From assembly GCA_951230915.1 (NCBI GenBank), contig OX579641.1, positions 18,144,254-18,208,253 of the forward strand: a stretch of DNA of 64,000 nt. The letters are read 5' to 3'. The stretch's first letter is position 1. The number at the start of each line of letters is the position of its first letter. Positions 33,229 to 43,929 of the stretch are shown here, in pieces. This DNA is from Antitrichia curtipendula. Lineage: Eukaryota; Streptophyta; Bryopsida; Hypnales; Leucodontaceae. Under the pieces are notes generated by a model that saw only the letters and a list, made by a program, of their open reading frames with translations, was not told where the DNA came from and ran no database searches. The position numbers were made by a program, and so were the translations under genes.

Positions 33229-35550
33229 GTGAGAAAAATTTGTGCGAAAATTTACTGCGAACTCTATTAGGAGAGACCGATGGAGTCACGTCAAGAGAAG
33301 ACTTGCGTGCCCGTGACATTAGAAGACACTTACATTTGCAATCGCAAGCAGATGGGGTGACTTTCTTCATGCCAGATGCGCCCTATGTCTTGCAAAGGGA
33401 AGAGAGGGAGGAGTTTCTAAAAACCCTTATGGAATTGAAATTTCCCACAAATTGTGTTGGTGCCTTGAAGCGAAGAATTAATGATGGAAAGCTGGGAGGA
33501 CTCAAGACACATGATTTTCATATCTTATTGGAGCAAGTGCTGCCAATGTATTTGAGAAATATCGGTAATCCACATATTGTAGGGGCCATTATGCGGGTAA
33601 GTAGATTGTTCCGGAAAATATGTTCCAAGGTTGTTGATTCCTAGAGCAAGGCACAAATGCTTGAAGAGGTTGCGGAAACAATTTGTTACTTAGAAAAAGA
33701 ATTTCCCCCGTCTATTTTTGTCATTATGATGCATTTGCCAATTCATCTGGTACAAGAGCTCTTCATGTGTGGACCGGTGCACACCCGATGGATGTATCCT
33801 TTCGAAAGGTATATGAAAGGATTAAAAAGTTTCGTCAAAAATAAAGCTAGACCTGAAAGCAGTATGGCATACGGTTATCTTAGAGAGGAATCTATTGGTT
33901 TCTTGAATGAATACCTAGCTCAATACACTCCCACAACAAAGAGAGCTTGGGATGCCGATGAAGAACCCGCAATGTGTGATGAAATTCTGGAAGGTGTAAG
34001 AGGAATCGCACGATGCCCTCTAAATTTATTGAACTTATCCATGCTTTTGTTTTGGACAACGCCGAGCATTTGGAAGATTACAGAAGGTGAGCTCGGTGAA
34101 TTATGGTTGAAGAATGTGAAGGTGCCTTTGTACGAAGTTGGTTAGCATCATTTGCTTTGAATTAGTGGTCCGTATTTTGGCATGCATTAATGTAACAAAA
34201 TTGAAGAAGGGTATAAAAGATATGATATTGTGAAAAGATGCATGCTTGTATTTTATAATTTTTTTCTTCAAATCACATGTTTTTCATAATAGGTGAGTAT
34301 CAATGTAAGATTGTTTTAAATTATGTTTTTGAATTTTATTTTGTAGTTGTTAATAACTACTTGGGAGCCTTATTCTTTCTACCGTGTGACTAAAAAAGAA
34401 ATTTGGTCAATTATGCAGGGCATATGAAGCAGCCGTTTTAAAACGGAACTTTGAGAGGGATGCATTTCGTCGTGAGCAACATCAACAAAGACAAGGAGCA
34501 AGATTTGTGTATCTAAGGGAGCTATCAAATTTACCCAATTTCTCTGTGTGGTTATTGGAAAAAGTCAGACGGTAGCAACAGTCTAGCGTCGTCGTCGATT
34601 CCACAGTGGTTGACACAGCAAGGGGTCCACTGGAAGTAGCTGCTTCATACAAATCAATGTATGCTTTTGGAAACCATTTTCGAGTAATTAGTGCAGAGGA
34701 CTCGCTACAAACAGCTGACATTGGTGTTGCCGTTACATTTAGGCAAATGTGTAGAAACAGGATGCATGATGTTCAACAAGTGCAAGCAGATGTGGAATAC
34801 GTTGCGCACATTGAGGAGATTTTGGAGCTTAATTACAGACGCCACTGTGTAGTTGTATTAGTTTGTGATTTTGTCAAGGCAAATTATGTGGGACCTAATG
34901 CTACAATTGTGAGAGATAAGTGGGGCTTTACTGTAGCTAACTATGACAGAAGACTAGATAAAATTTGTAGGGATAGCTTTGCTTTCCCTAAACACTGTGA
35001 GCAAGTTTTTTATTGTGATGCAAAGGAGGCGCCGGGCTGAAAAGTGGTGCTACGGAAGCAAGTCAGAGGAAGGCGGGTGTTGCCTAAGAACTTGTTAGAG
35101 ACTGAAACTGGAATGTTTCAGATGCATGAGGATGAGGAATTTGAAGGCTTGCGGCCAGAGAGGGACATCGGAGAGACTCCGCAAGATGCCGTTGCCACTA
35201 GTCAAAATGTTGTCCTTGAGAAGGTTCTTGTTCGAGGACGTCAAAGAGGAATCTAGAGAAATCAAGGTCGCAGAAGTCATTCGAGCAGGGGAAGAGCGAC
35301 TGCAAGTCGATTACATCGTGGACGTCAGTCACATGCACAGCAGCTAGCTGGAAGAGGTGCTACAGCTGCTGTTCCACAACAGCAACCAAGAGAAAGCAGA
35401 AGAGCCTTAGGCACCGAAGACGAGGACCTACAGGAAGCAAAAATGTTGTATTCAGAAAATCTAGGAGGAGGTAGTGCAGCTTTAAGAAGAGGCAGAGAAG
35501 AGGACCGATCTCCAAGAAGAAGACGGAACCGACGTCGAACAAATTCATAG
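33221..35550 (+). pseudogene. CACTA-B transposase pseudogene, 3' part (after hAT1)
   Basis: Coding resumes in the conserved MHCEKN motif directly after the duplicated GATGCACT. The DUF4218 region follows (LKTHDFHILLEQVLP, MHLPIHLVQELFMCGP, RWMYPFERYMKGLK). After an intron (about 34090-34417) comes DUF4216 (ILELNYRRHCVVVL, DSFAFPKHCEQVFY). A C-terminal Arg/Ser/Gly-rich tail runs to TAG 35548-35550. In-frame stops are at 33642-33644 (TAG), 34573-34575 (TAG), 35038-35040 (TGA where Trp is expected) and 35254-35256 (TAG). A frame change lies near 34010. It is non-functional. Confidence 0.85.
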
Positions 35551-35932
35551 AAGAACAATCTGATGATTCAAATATGGACAGCGTTGAGGGTAGCAGTTCT
35601 AGGGCTTCGGGGGAGTTTTTATAAAATTATGGAAGCTGATGGGAATCTTTGTCAACAAGGATTTGTTAGAAGATATTAAATTGCTGCGAGGCGATGCTAA
35701 ATTTTTGATTGCAGCTATCAGGTCACTTGTCACCCATGGAAGTATTGTGCATTCATGAAGACATCTCTAGGTTAGGATTGCAGTGCTATGATGCATTGTT
35801 GATGAGTTGTTGATACGTCTCTTACCAACTGCTTTGGACTTGTAAAAATTTTTCTCCGTTCTATTGTTTGGATTGTTTTTAAACAATTTTTCTTAAATGT
35901 TGAGATTATGTCAAATACGCGTGAGATATGTA
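35551..35932. other. CACTA-B 3' flank
   Basis: This is AT-rich and non-coding. No TAGTG terminus and no TCCGGA repeats are visible, so the 3' end of CACTA-B is either displaced beyond CACTA-C or deleted. Confidence 0.5.
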
Positions 35933-35950
35933 CACTATAAGAAACTCGTG

Positions 35951-37570
35951 TTTTTTTTTATCCTGGAATTCTGCATGCTGATGTCTGAATTGATGTCTGG
36001 TTATGTCTGATCAGACATCCATTTTTTTGCGTTGCGGTTGACATGCAAAAAACATCGAAAATCTGGACGGACATGCCATGTCAACTTCGTGATGTCCAGA
36101 AAAACATTAGTCAACGGGGTTCTGAAAATCCGCCATCTGTCATACCACGTGAGTGCGGGAAGCCGTGTCGGATTTTTTTTCATCCATTTTCCGTCACCAA
36201 CGTGGCATGTCGACGTGGCATGTTTTTGGGATGTGACGTGGCACTGTTTTTGGGCCTGAAAATGGCTACTTTGTTTAGGCTTTCAGGTCCGTCATGACAT
36301 CCACTCCGACGTTAAACCGTCCTGAACAATGTCAGCATGGACAGAGCTGTAGACATTCCATGCTTCCAAAGACGTGCTCGTATTACTCTGGATGTTTTTA
36401 ATGCCACGTTCAGTGGAAAGACAGATGTCCAGTTTCTTTCATCCGTTTCCAATGCGACATGCCATGACATTCATGGCGTCACTACAGACGTTGTTCGTGA
36501 CAGGGGGGGTGCTTCTGAAAACACGAACGTGCAACGGTTTTAACATCTACGGTGGATGGCCACATCACAGTTTGCTTTGCATGCTGCCGAGGAGTCACGA
36601 GTGTGTTAGACAACACAGGTTGCACTGTTCTGTCGACGTCTGGAGCAGCATACAGATGTAAGCAGTAACGTCTACGACAATGGTGTGAACATCCGAGTTA
36701 ATATGCTCATGGACGGCACATGCGATGTTTGAGGACGTCATACTTGACGAGATCGTGAATTACATGATGTTGGCGCGGATGCGTACTTGGTCTGGCATGT
36801 GACAATGTAATGTCACAAATGACATCTTCCACTACGGAGATGTTCGGATGTGAATTGAAACTTGTTGAACGCGACGTCATTCACAACGCAGAATTGCATA
36901 TTTTTCAACACCGGCTAAGACGCACGCGCTGTACGTGTGCATTCAGAACGTCCATCACAACACTGGCTTAGACATACCACAAGACATGACAAAGACAAGG
37001 CAGAATGTGACGCTGCATGGACACAATTGAGGGGATTGCCATTGCATCTGCTCCATTATTAAGATCTGTGTCATGAGGAAATCCATGTGTATGTGCTTAG
37101 AGATGCGCACTCAAACATAGGCCAATGACGATCACATTAACTCCAAATTGCCATTGACACTGACATACGGCAAAGTATAAATGCTACTTTTCCTACAACA
37201 ACAGCCCAATGTTTGCAACAAATGAAGCTGAAGCCACTATAACAATTATGATTACTCACTTCTAATCATATATACTTGACCCTCAGCCCCGAAACTCTGC
37301 TAGAGAAGACAACTACTTCCACGTCGGCTATGATGGTGCGCTCACTAAGGTCGACGAGTACGTGTCCACAATGGTGCTATATAAGACTGAAGCCGTCCTG
37401 AAAGACACTGTCGACGGCATCTGCATGTCCACAATGGTGTCAAAGGATTGAAAGTTGTCGTGCAGAAACACAATGTATGTCACCAACGGGATTGCAGACA
37501 TAACTCTCAACACTTGTAAGTTACATCAGCGTCTCTAGAACGCAAAGATGGTACAAACTAACCTGTGCCT
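35951..37570. repeat. CACTA-C subterminal GACAT/ATGTC region
   Basis: Dozens of GACAT, ATGTC, GACGT and ACGTC pentamers occur in both orientations, densest at 35975-36500. No open frame looks coding. Only the repeats can be described. Confidence 0.55.
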
Positions 37571-38174
37571 TCACTTTTTCCGTGGTAAAGCATCCTTTTT
37601 GGGTGGATCAGCTGCTTTAGGAGGGCTGGGCTTTGAAGACTTTGGTGCCGCTCCTTTGTTGGTCTTGGTGGGAGCAACAAACCTTGTAGCCTTCGCTGGC
37701 ACCGTGTTCCTTGTCACCCGATTAGATCGAGAAGAAGACACCGATGTCGGCAATGCTTGAACCTACAAAACCGTCATAACGCCACTCCACTTACGAAGAT
37801 ATACCATGTCATGAGGAAACCAAAACTGAAATACAGGAGTGTACTTCTAGACGTCTATGTGAACATCAACTGCAACGGAACGTGTTCAACGCCAAAGCTT
37901 CTGCAAATGCCAAAAATGCCATGTATACCTCAGTTGCCGTTGTTTCAGCGTCCGTGCTTCCTGCGGCGGACTTCACCCCTATGCTGTAGGGATCAGACAG
38001 TACCTGCAACGCCATGCTACCATAAGGTACGGATTCATTTGCTACTGCCGTAGGCGCACCATTGGACTTGTCTGTTGCTGCAGGTTGCTCAACGTCCTCC
38101 GCGACTGCAGCATGATCTTCCTTGTCGACATCGTCCACAATGTTGTCCACCAAGTAGTCCACATCTGCTTCTAT
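37571..38174 (-). pseudogene. CACTA-C gene fragment, interrupted by hAT2
   Basis: The - strand frame from 38174 to about 37866 encodes an acidic, Ala/Val/Asp-rich segment (EADVDYLVDNIVDDVDKED...). After a probable intron, with its acceptor at about 37763, a basic Lys/Pro/Ser-rich tail follows (RVTRNTVPAKATRF... to a stop at 37571). hAT2 inserted inside the first exon, so the 5' part is displaced beyond hAT2. Its position and direction toward the element end resemble the TNPA-like gene of CACTA-A, but no TNPA motif is seen. The identity is unproven. Confidence 0.4.
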
Positions 38175-38184
38175 CAGGGTTGAC

Positions 38185-38580
38185 AGGACGTCCGCGTCCA
38201 CGTCTGGCGGACGTGGACGCTGACCCCCGGACGTCTTTTGACATCCCTAGACGGGCCGTTCGAACGTCAGTGGACGATCGGTCGGCCCGTCCGCGCGCTC
38301 GGATCGACCCCGCGGTCGGGCCGTCCGATCGGTCGGATCGTCCGCGCGGTCGGGAGGCTCGCGGACGGCCCTTGGGCGGACAGGGCGGACGGCGGACGGA
38401 CGCGATCGAGCGGACGGATCTTGCGGACGGGATCGTGCGGACGGGATTGCGTGGACAGGCACGTGCGGACGGGACGTCCGCACGATCTGCCCGTCCGATT
38501 CTGGGCCGTCCGATTCGCACGTCCGCGTTCGCATTGCCTGGTCCGCCTTCGGACGCCATAAATAGCGCGGCGGACGGCTC
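38185..38580. repeat. hAT2 left subterminal CGGAC/GTCCG island
   Basis: This is the same kind of island as 11995-12330 but longer. It has a different arrangement of GTCCGCGCGGTCGG-like units and extra blocks such as GCGTCCACGTCTGGC next to the TIR. Confidence 0.75.
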
Positions 38581-38839
38581 ATTCCTCACAGTCGTTTCCC
38601 TTGCAGAGTGGGTGATCCAGTGCCTCTCAGTGGCTCTGCGCGCCCCTTTCGTTTTGGTGCGTGAACGATTGTGCTCGGATATTGAATTGCACCAATTTAT
38701 TTTGGTGATTACTTGGTTTTGAAGGCCTTGTTAACAACTTCACCTCATTTCATTGGCAAGTGTCAAACATTTTGTTAAGTTGTTCTAAAGATTCATGTGA
38801 ACTTTGTCATCAAATCATTTCATTTTAATCAAGGTTATC

Positions 38840-39937
38840 ATGCCTCGCAATAGTAGTTCAAGGTCCAGTAACAAAGGCAAATCCCAGGACATGAACTGGG
38901 GAGATTGGGCAAATCCAATGTGTGTAGCTGAATCTGGATGGGAAGAAGAGCCCAAGAAGGTTTGGGACTGCACAATGTGCAAAAAGTACGTCAAAATGAC
39001 GCACCTCTCCAAAATGTGGTCACAAGAAAGAGCGGACAAACAAGTTCGACACTGGGAAGGACAAATTTCCACGTGTGAGAGCCAACACTTTGTGCACCGA
39101 TACGAGGAAGTAACGCGGTGCGCTGAGCTGCCTGACTCCAAACCAAATGTTATGAATTATTCTAACATGGCCATGGTTTGGGCAGAGATTGTACTCCACA
39201 AAGATGTAGATTGGCGCACAATTTACGGGAAAAATGTTGACAATATGAAGCGCACTGACGTTGTTATTTATACGAGTTGGAATCAACCAAGCGATTGTAT
39301 GCGAATGTGGTCCAATCGAGGGCAGTTTGGATTTCCGCCGGTTGTATTGCCGGATGCTGAGGATGAATGGTCGGACGACGATGATGTAGAAGACGATCCA
39401 GCACCCATAACATTTACAGTGGGACATGAGCGTCAAGAAGCTCGGGAAGACATCGAGTTCAATCAACAAATGCAAAAAGCTATGCGTAGAAGCATGGAGG
39501 ATCGGGGTCAACAACACGGGCATGATAGGTCCTACCAACATGATCGTACTGCATCTGGTTCACAAGATGGTCAAAGGGTCTTACACTACGCTAACAACCC
39601 CCAAGGTACTTATTACAACCCAGAAAGAAGCCATCAAACCACACATGATTTTGGATCTAGCCAAGGAGGCTCCCAATACTTGTCCGGATCTACTACGGGT
39701 GGTTCATATGAGTGTCACACAAGCTCTCGTCATGTTGAACCAAGGCAAGGAAGGTCTCAACACCATGATGTAGTTCCTCCTCCAACTTTTGGAGGTCCTT
39801 ACTATGGAAATCCCAATCAAGGAGCTACGCCAAGCGACTGTGGATGCACTTGGGGCGGAGGACCATATCTTGGCACTTACGGATCCAGTTCCACACCACC
39901 AAAACGTAGAGATGACATCCATTCAGATTCCGAGTAA
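38840..39937 (+). CDS. hAT accessory gene A (low-complexity protein), intact copy in hAT2
   Basis: The frame is 365 aa from ATG 38840 (MPRNSSSRSSNKGKS), which is the first ATG in frame. The N-terminal module has CTMCKKYVKMTHLSKMW and a distal CESQHFVHR, then YSNMAMVWAEIVLHKDVDW. The same pattern (YSVASMVYAELILARKVDW) occurs in accessory gene B, so the module is about 150 residues. An acidic patch (DDDDVEDD) follows, then a long Gly/Ser/Gln/Tyr/His-rich region of likely disorder and a basic end. The upstream sequence contains the subterminal island and probably the promoter. Known family: none recognised. Conservation of the open frame here, against the CpG nonsense in copy 1, suggests it was coding until recently. 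Confidence 0.72.
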   Translation: MPRNSSSRSSNKGKSQDMNWGDWANPMCVAESGWEEEPKKVWDCTMCKKYVKMTHLSKMWSQERADKQVRHWEGQISTCESQHFVHRYEEVTRCAELPDSKPNVMNYSNMAMVWAEIVLHKDVDWRTIYGKNVDNMKRTDVVIYTSWNQPSDCMRMWSNRGQFGFPPVVLPDAEDEWSDDDDVEDDPAPITFTVGHERQEAREDIEFNQQMQKAMRRSMEDRGQQHGHDRSYQHDRTASGSQDGQRVLHYANNPQGTYYNPERSHQTTHDFGSSQGGSQYLSGSTTGGSYECHTSSRHVEPRQGRSQHHDVVPPPTFGGPYYGNPNQGATPSDCGCTWGGGPYLGTYGSSSTPPKRRDDIHSDSE

Positions 39938-40219
39938 AGTAGGTAGAGCTATTTTAGTCGTTGTCTCACAATCGAGTGGGCCTTGGAATCATTTGTTATT
40001 GGATTATGGAGTGTGGCAATCATAGTACAAACATATCGGCATCTCGGTGAATAGCATTTACGATTTTACGTACTAAAATATTTTGATGTAAATATATTGT
40101 ATTAAAATGTATTTGGAGGTTGGTACTTGGTATCATCATAGCGGTATTGTTCAAGTATCAACTATATTGCTTTTCAATATTAAAAATATTTGCGCATGAC
40201 CAAATTCTATTATCATTAT

Positions 40220-41160
40220 CCCCTAATCGTTTTTGACTATGTTTTCACCAAAAACGTTCCAAAACTGCCATTTCTAATACTAGTGTCAAATTTTAGAAAA
40301 AAAAACATTCTTGGACACATGTAACCATAGGATCTTGTAGTAAACTTGTTTAAGAAGATGTGGAAAAAATTTCAGAATTTCCCACCATGTGGATTGCAAG
40401 ATAATAGTGTTTGAATTGACAAAAATCCTTTTTTTGTCCCTGCGAAAAAACGGGCAGCTGCCCTTCACAAGGTCACATTCATATGAAAAAATGTCCAAAA
40501 TGGTGGTTACTCTTTGGATTTATTCTTGAAGGCAAGTTGGCTACATGCTTGAAAATTTTCAGATCATTTGGAATTGTACAACATATAGGAAAAAAATAGT
40601 CAGTAGGAAGAGGTAGAGAATGATTCAAAACACTAAATTGTGAAGAATTTATTTATGGAATTGAAAAATGCCAATCCAACGGTTGTAATGTTGTAATAAA
40701 CAATCTACACCCAATGTTTTTATTTTTTTATTTTTTTTCAAAAATAATGAAAATTGAGTTAAATAAAAGACTTCAAAGTTTATTTTAGAGTTGAAATTCC
40801 ATAACTACCCTTAAACTAAGAATCCTCATAACTTTTGCCTCATAGATCTAAATGAAATGATTCAAAGCTTTCCATGTACATATAAATCTAAAGAACCAAT
40901 TTCAATTTTTATTTTCTTAAAAAGTGATTATTGAAGAAGTTTTTTTGCTGCCCGTACTGCCCGCCAAGGACTGAAAACGACATATCATGCAATAACTTTT
41001 TAACCATGTAGTCTAAATGTATGAAAATTGTTGGGCCTTAAAGCTACTCCTCGGGCACGTGTTGTATGAAAATTTCAAAGAAAAAAAATATAAATTTCAT
41101 TTGTAGTGAGCTGCCCAAAATCGCTATGTTGTCAAAAAAACCACTTTGGTCTTTTAGGGG
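40220..41160. mobile_element. TTAT-flanked 941-bp non-autonomous element, copy 3 (in hAT2)
   Basis: It is orthologous in position to 13981-14919, flanked by TTAT at 40216-40219 and 41161-41164, and nearly identical. The interval 39938-40215 between gene A and this element shows nothing recognisable. Confidence 0.78.
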
Positions 41161-41256
41161 TTATATGTGTTCAACATTGATTATATAATTTTGAACCCAA
41201 CCAGACCAAACTAACATCCATCAACAATAATTGTTGCATTGCACTTCTCATTCAAG

Positions 41257-41739
41257 GATTTCAAGCAAAACATATGATGAATGCATAAATAGATGGTAGA
41301 CATTGGACATTGGAAGTTTCAAAACACACAAACATTTCAAAACTTGAAATGAATTATAAGGGTGCATATATATTGGCATACATTGATGGTGCATATATAA
41401 ATAGAAAATCCTTGCACACAATCATGCAAATTTATATACTCGCCTCTACATTTACCTAATACTTTTATAGTTCTATCACTTCTATGTCGTCCAAGCAAAA
41501 AGATTTCAAGCAAAACATATGATGAATGCATAAATAGATGGTAGACATTGGACATTGGAAGTTTCAAAACACACAAACATTTCAAAACTTTATATGAATT
41601 ATAAGGGTGCATATATATTGGCATACATTGATGGTGCATATATATACTAGAAAATCCTTGCACACAATCATGCAAATTTATGTACTCGCCTCTACATTTA
41701 ACTAATACTTTTATAGTTCTATCACTTCTATGTCGTCCA
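41257..41739. repeat. Tandem duplication, about 245-bp unit (hAT2)
   Basis: This is the counterpart of 15016-15498, with units starting at 41257 and 41502. It lies directly downstream of the kinase-like gene. Confidence 0.83.
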
Positions 41740-41754
41740 CTAACACCATAGACA

Positions 41755-43247
41755 CTAATATGAGTGGCGGAAGTGTTCATCCGGAATAGGCCAGTTGTAA
41801 TTATTGGTAAATCGATGGATGATTTCGGACAAGCTACCGCGAGAATCAATCACCGAATCACAAAGGCGCTCCAAGTAAAGGTGAAAAATCCTTGCCAAAT
41901 CCTCATGGCTAAATCTTGTATGTCCTTCATTTTCCCGATGTAAGCTCACGTAGTCCGTCGACATGCAACCATTGTTGATGGCTTGAGCTATTCGACCAAC
42001 CGCATATTCCTCCGATTTACGTGATAAATCCGGTATCATTGACACATCCGCATCTCTTCGGTGCAAGTATGCAATAGAAGGGTCCACCCACCACCTCTTT
42101 TTCAAGGTCTCAGTCCGCTCACTCTGAGAGGTGAACGTGTACAAGGACTTCATTGGTTCATTACGTAAAGTAGTCATGCCCCAATCGCAAACTCCAATGT
42201 AAACACGTGACTCATCATTGGGAAAGTGAAACATAATGTTGTCCAGTGAAAGATCATTGTGCAAATGTCCAGCGCTGTGCACTGCATTCATGAGGTGCAC
42301 CAGTGCCCATGCAAGCCCTGTGCGCTTCTTCCTCCAACGACCAAGAAAAAAAGCTTTGGTCACCTCTTCCGGGGTTGGTTGAGAATAAGCCAACCAAATG
42401 CCAATGTTATCGGGATATTCCTTATCCAATTTTAACATTTGCTTCAATATTCCGCCATTCCACCAATATGAATACCCTTCGTTTTGCGTTGCATGAACAG
42501 CAGAAAACCAGATAACTCCATCATGTGGAATTCTCACTGCCATTGACTCGTTTTGGTGTTCCAACCTTGCGAGCGGAAGTCGTAAGCATTGTTGATGAGA
42601 TACCTTCCCTGCAAACTCCCAAAATGTGGGTATCTCACGACATCCTTCAATTCGGACCTTCCGAATTGTTGCGTATCCACCCCTCAGGATTTGATCATCT
42701 TGTGGATTCACCCTTACTGTTTCCGGAAGCGCTAAGAGATGTCGTCGCCCACGTTGCAACTCCACAACTCCCTCATCACTATTCCACCAACCCATTGAAC
42801 CTCGCCTATTTTGATTCTTTGCAAAAGGGGCGCACTGGCGAACAAACAAGTCTGCCCTCAAAATGACCTATTCAAAAGCGCCATCACCTACACGGTGTTG
42901 CTTCCCGTACTTCTCTAAGATCAGTAGATCACCTTTGCATTCCACAATGCATCATGGACCTTGTTCTTCAAAAATTGTTGCAAGCCCTTCTTCTCCATTT
43001 CATGAATCCAGTAGGGTACGTTTAAAGCATCCGTGAACTTCTGTGCCATATCTCCCTTGAATTTAGCTGGGCACTCATCTTCATACCTCGCATATTTGGT
43101 ATACAACGATGCAGTGGTTTCCGACTCATAAAATTTGACAATGCACTCAATGAGAAATGCTTTGCAAGCAAGAGAGGGAGCGTCCATACTCACCTCACTG
43201 TCCGGCTTCACTCGTTTGTCCTTCGCAGCCTTCTTTGATCTCGGCAT
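41755..43247 (-). CDS. Transposon-borne protein kinase-like gene (hAT2)
   Basis: This is the counterpart of the hAT1 kinase at an offset of exactly 26241. Exons 43247-42933 and 42867-41755 flank a 65-bp intron (42868-42932). The encoded kinase region reads the same as in hAT1, including LRGGYATIRKV, HNDLSLDN and CDWG. In contrast, the adjacent CpG islands differ markedly between the copies. With the catalytic Asp, Asn and the metal-binding Asp of CDWG kept, activity is possible. It is unlike typical plant receptor kinases: there is no signal peptide, transmembrane or leucine-rich region. Confidence 0.75.
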
Positions 43248-43454
43248 CGTGATGAAATCACGTTTAGAAGTGCACTTGCAATTTGTAATCCACAAGGCAA
43301 TATACAATATGCCAAATGATCATACACGAAATGTAGAAAAAAAAGCAACAAGTATCCCCTAGAAATCACACTCTTATCTTCCCTTAGAAAGGAGCCAATG
43401 GAGGATAAACCACCAAGCTCTCCGCTCTCTCTTGCATGACACAAGGGGGAAGAT

Positions 43455-43915
43455 AAAAGTGAGGAGCGGACGGCCCGTCCGACTCTTTTATGCAAGGCGG
43501 ACGCCTCGACCGTCCGCCTGATCGGACGGACCCGATGTGTCGGACGGATCATCGTCTGCCTCGTCAGGACTGTCCGATCAGGCGGACGCCACCTGTCCGA
43601 CACATCGGACGGCCGCCGTCCGCTCTGGGCCGTTCGACCCTAAAATCGAAGGCGGACGCCTCGCCCGTCCGCTCGGATCGGGCGGACGAGACGACGCGGA
43701 CGGACAGTCGTCCGCATCGTAAGGACCGTCCGATCAGGTGGACGCCACCCATCCGACTCATCGGACGGCCCCGATGTGTCAGACGGCTGCCGTCCGTCCA
43801 GGGCCGTCTGACCTGGGCAATCCGCCTGATCGGACAGCTCCTCTCAAGTGGAGATCAAACTAAGAGATTTTTCGAGGTCGTCCGACCAGGCGGACGGCTG
43901 CATCATCTGACTCCT
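43455..43915. repeat. Internal CGGAC/GTCCG island 2 (hAT2)
   Basis: This is the counterpart of 17210-17695. It lacks a block present in hAT1 and carries many CpG-type differences. Confidence 0.7.
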
Positions 43916-43929
43916 AAAACGACCTCGAC

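Larger units (their letters stand above)
7040..35932 (+). mobile_element. CACTA-B: degenerate CACTA element, interrupted by hAT1
   Basis: This is the remnant of an older CACTA element, oriented +. It comprises a 5' region rich in the palindrome TCCGGA (7145-7780), a TNP2-type transposase pseudogene (8129-35550) and a short 3' flank. hAT1 (11985-33220) sits inside exon 2. Neither terminus is resolved: the left side abuts CACTA-A copy 1 and the right side is cut by CACTA-C at 35933. Without hAT1 the remnant would be about 7.6 kb. It has many in-frame stops and is the oldest layer in the window. Confidence 0.7.
35933..38174 (-). mobile_element. CACTA-C: one end of a third CACTA element, cut by hAT2
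   Basis: It begins CACTATAAGAAACTCGTG at 35933-35950, a standard CACTA terminus different from that of CACTA-A. From 35975 to about 37130 there are many ATGTC/GACAT and CATGTC/GACATG units, including the palindrome GTCTGATCAGAC; they fit a subterminal binding array. A gene fragment on the - strand follows (37571-38174). The matching other terminus is not in the window: hAT2 inserted at 38175 and CACTA-C should resume to the right of hAT2. Confidence 0.65.

Noticed and set aside
36032..36661. Overlapping short open frames in the GACAT/ATGTC region
   Set aside because: Several frames are open at once in repetitive DNA, with no conserved protein pattern. Better explained as a subterminal array.
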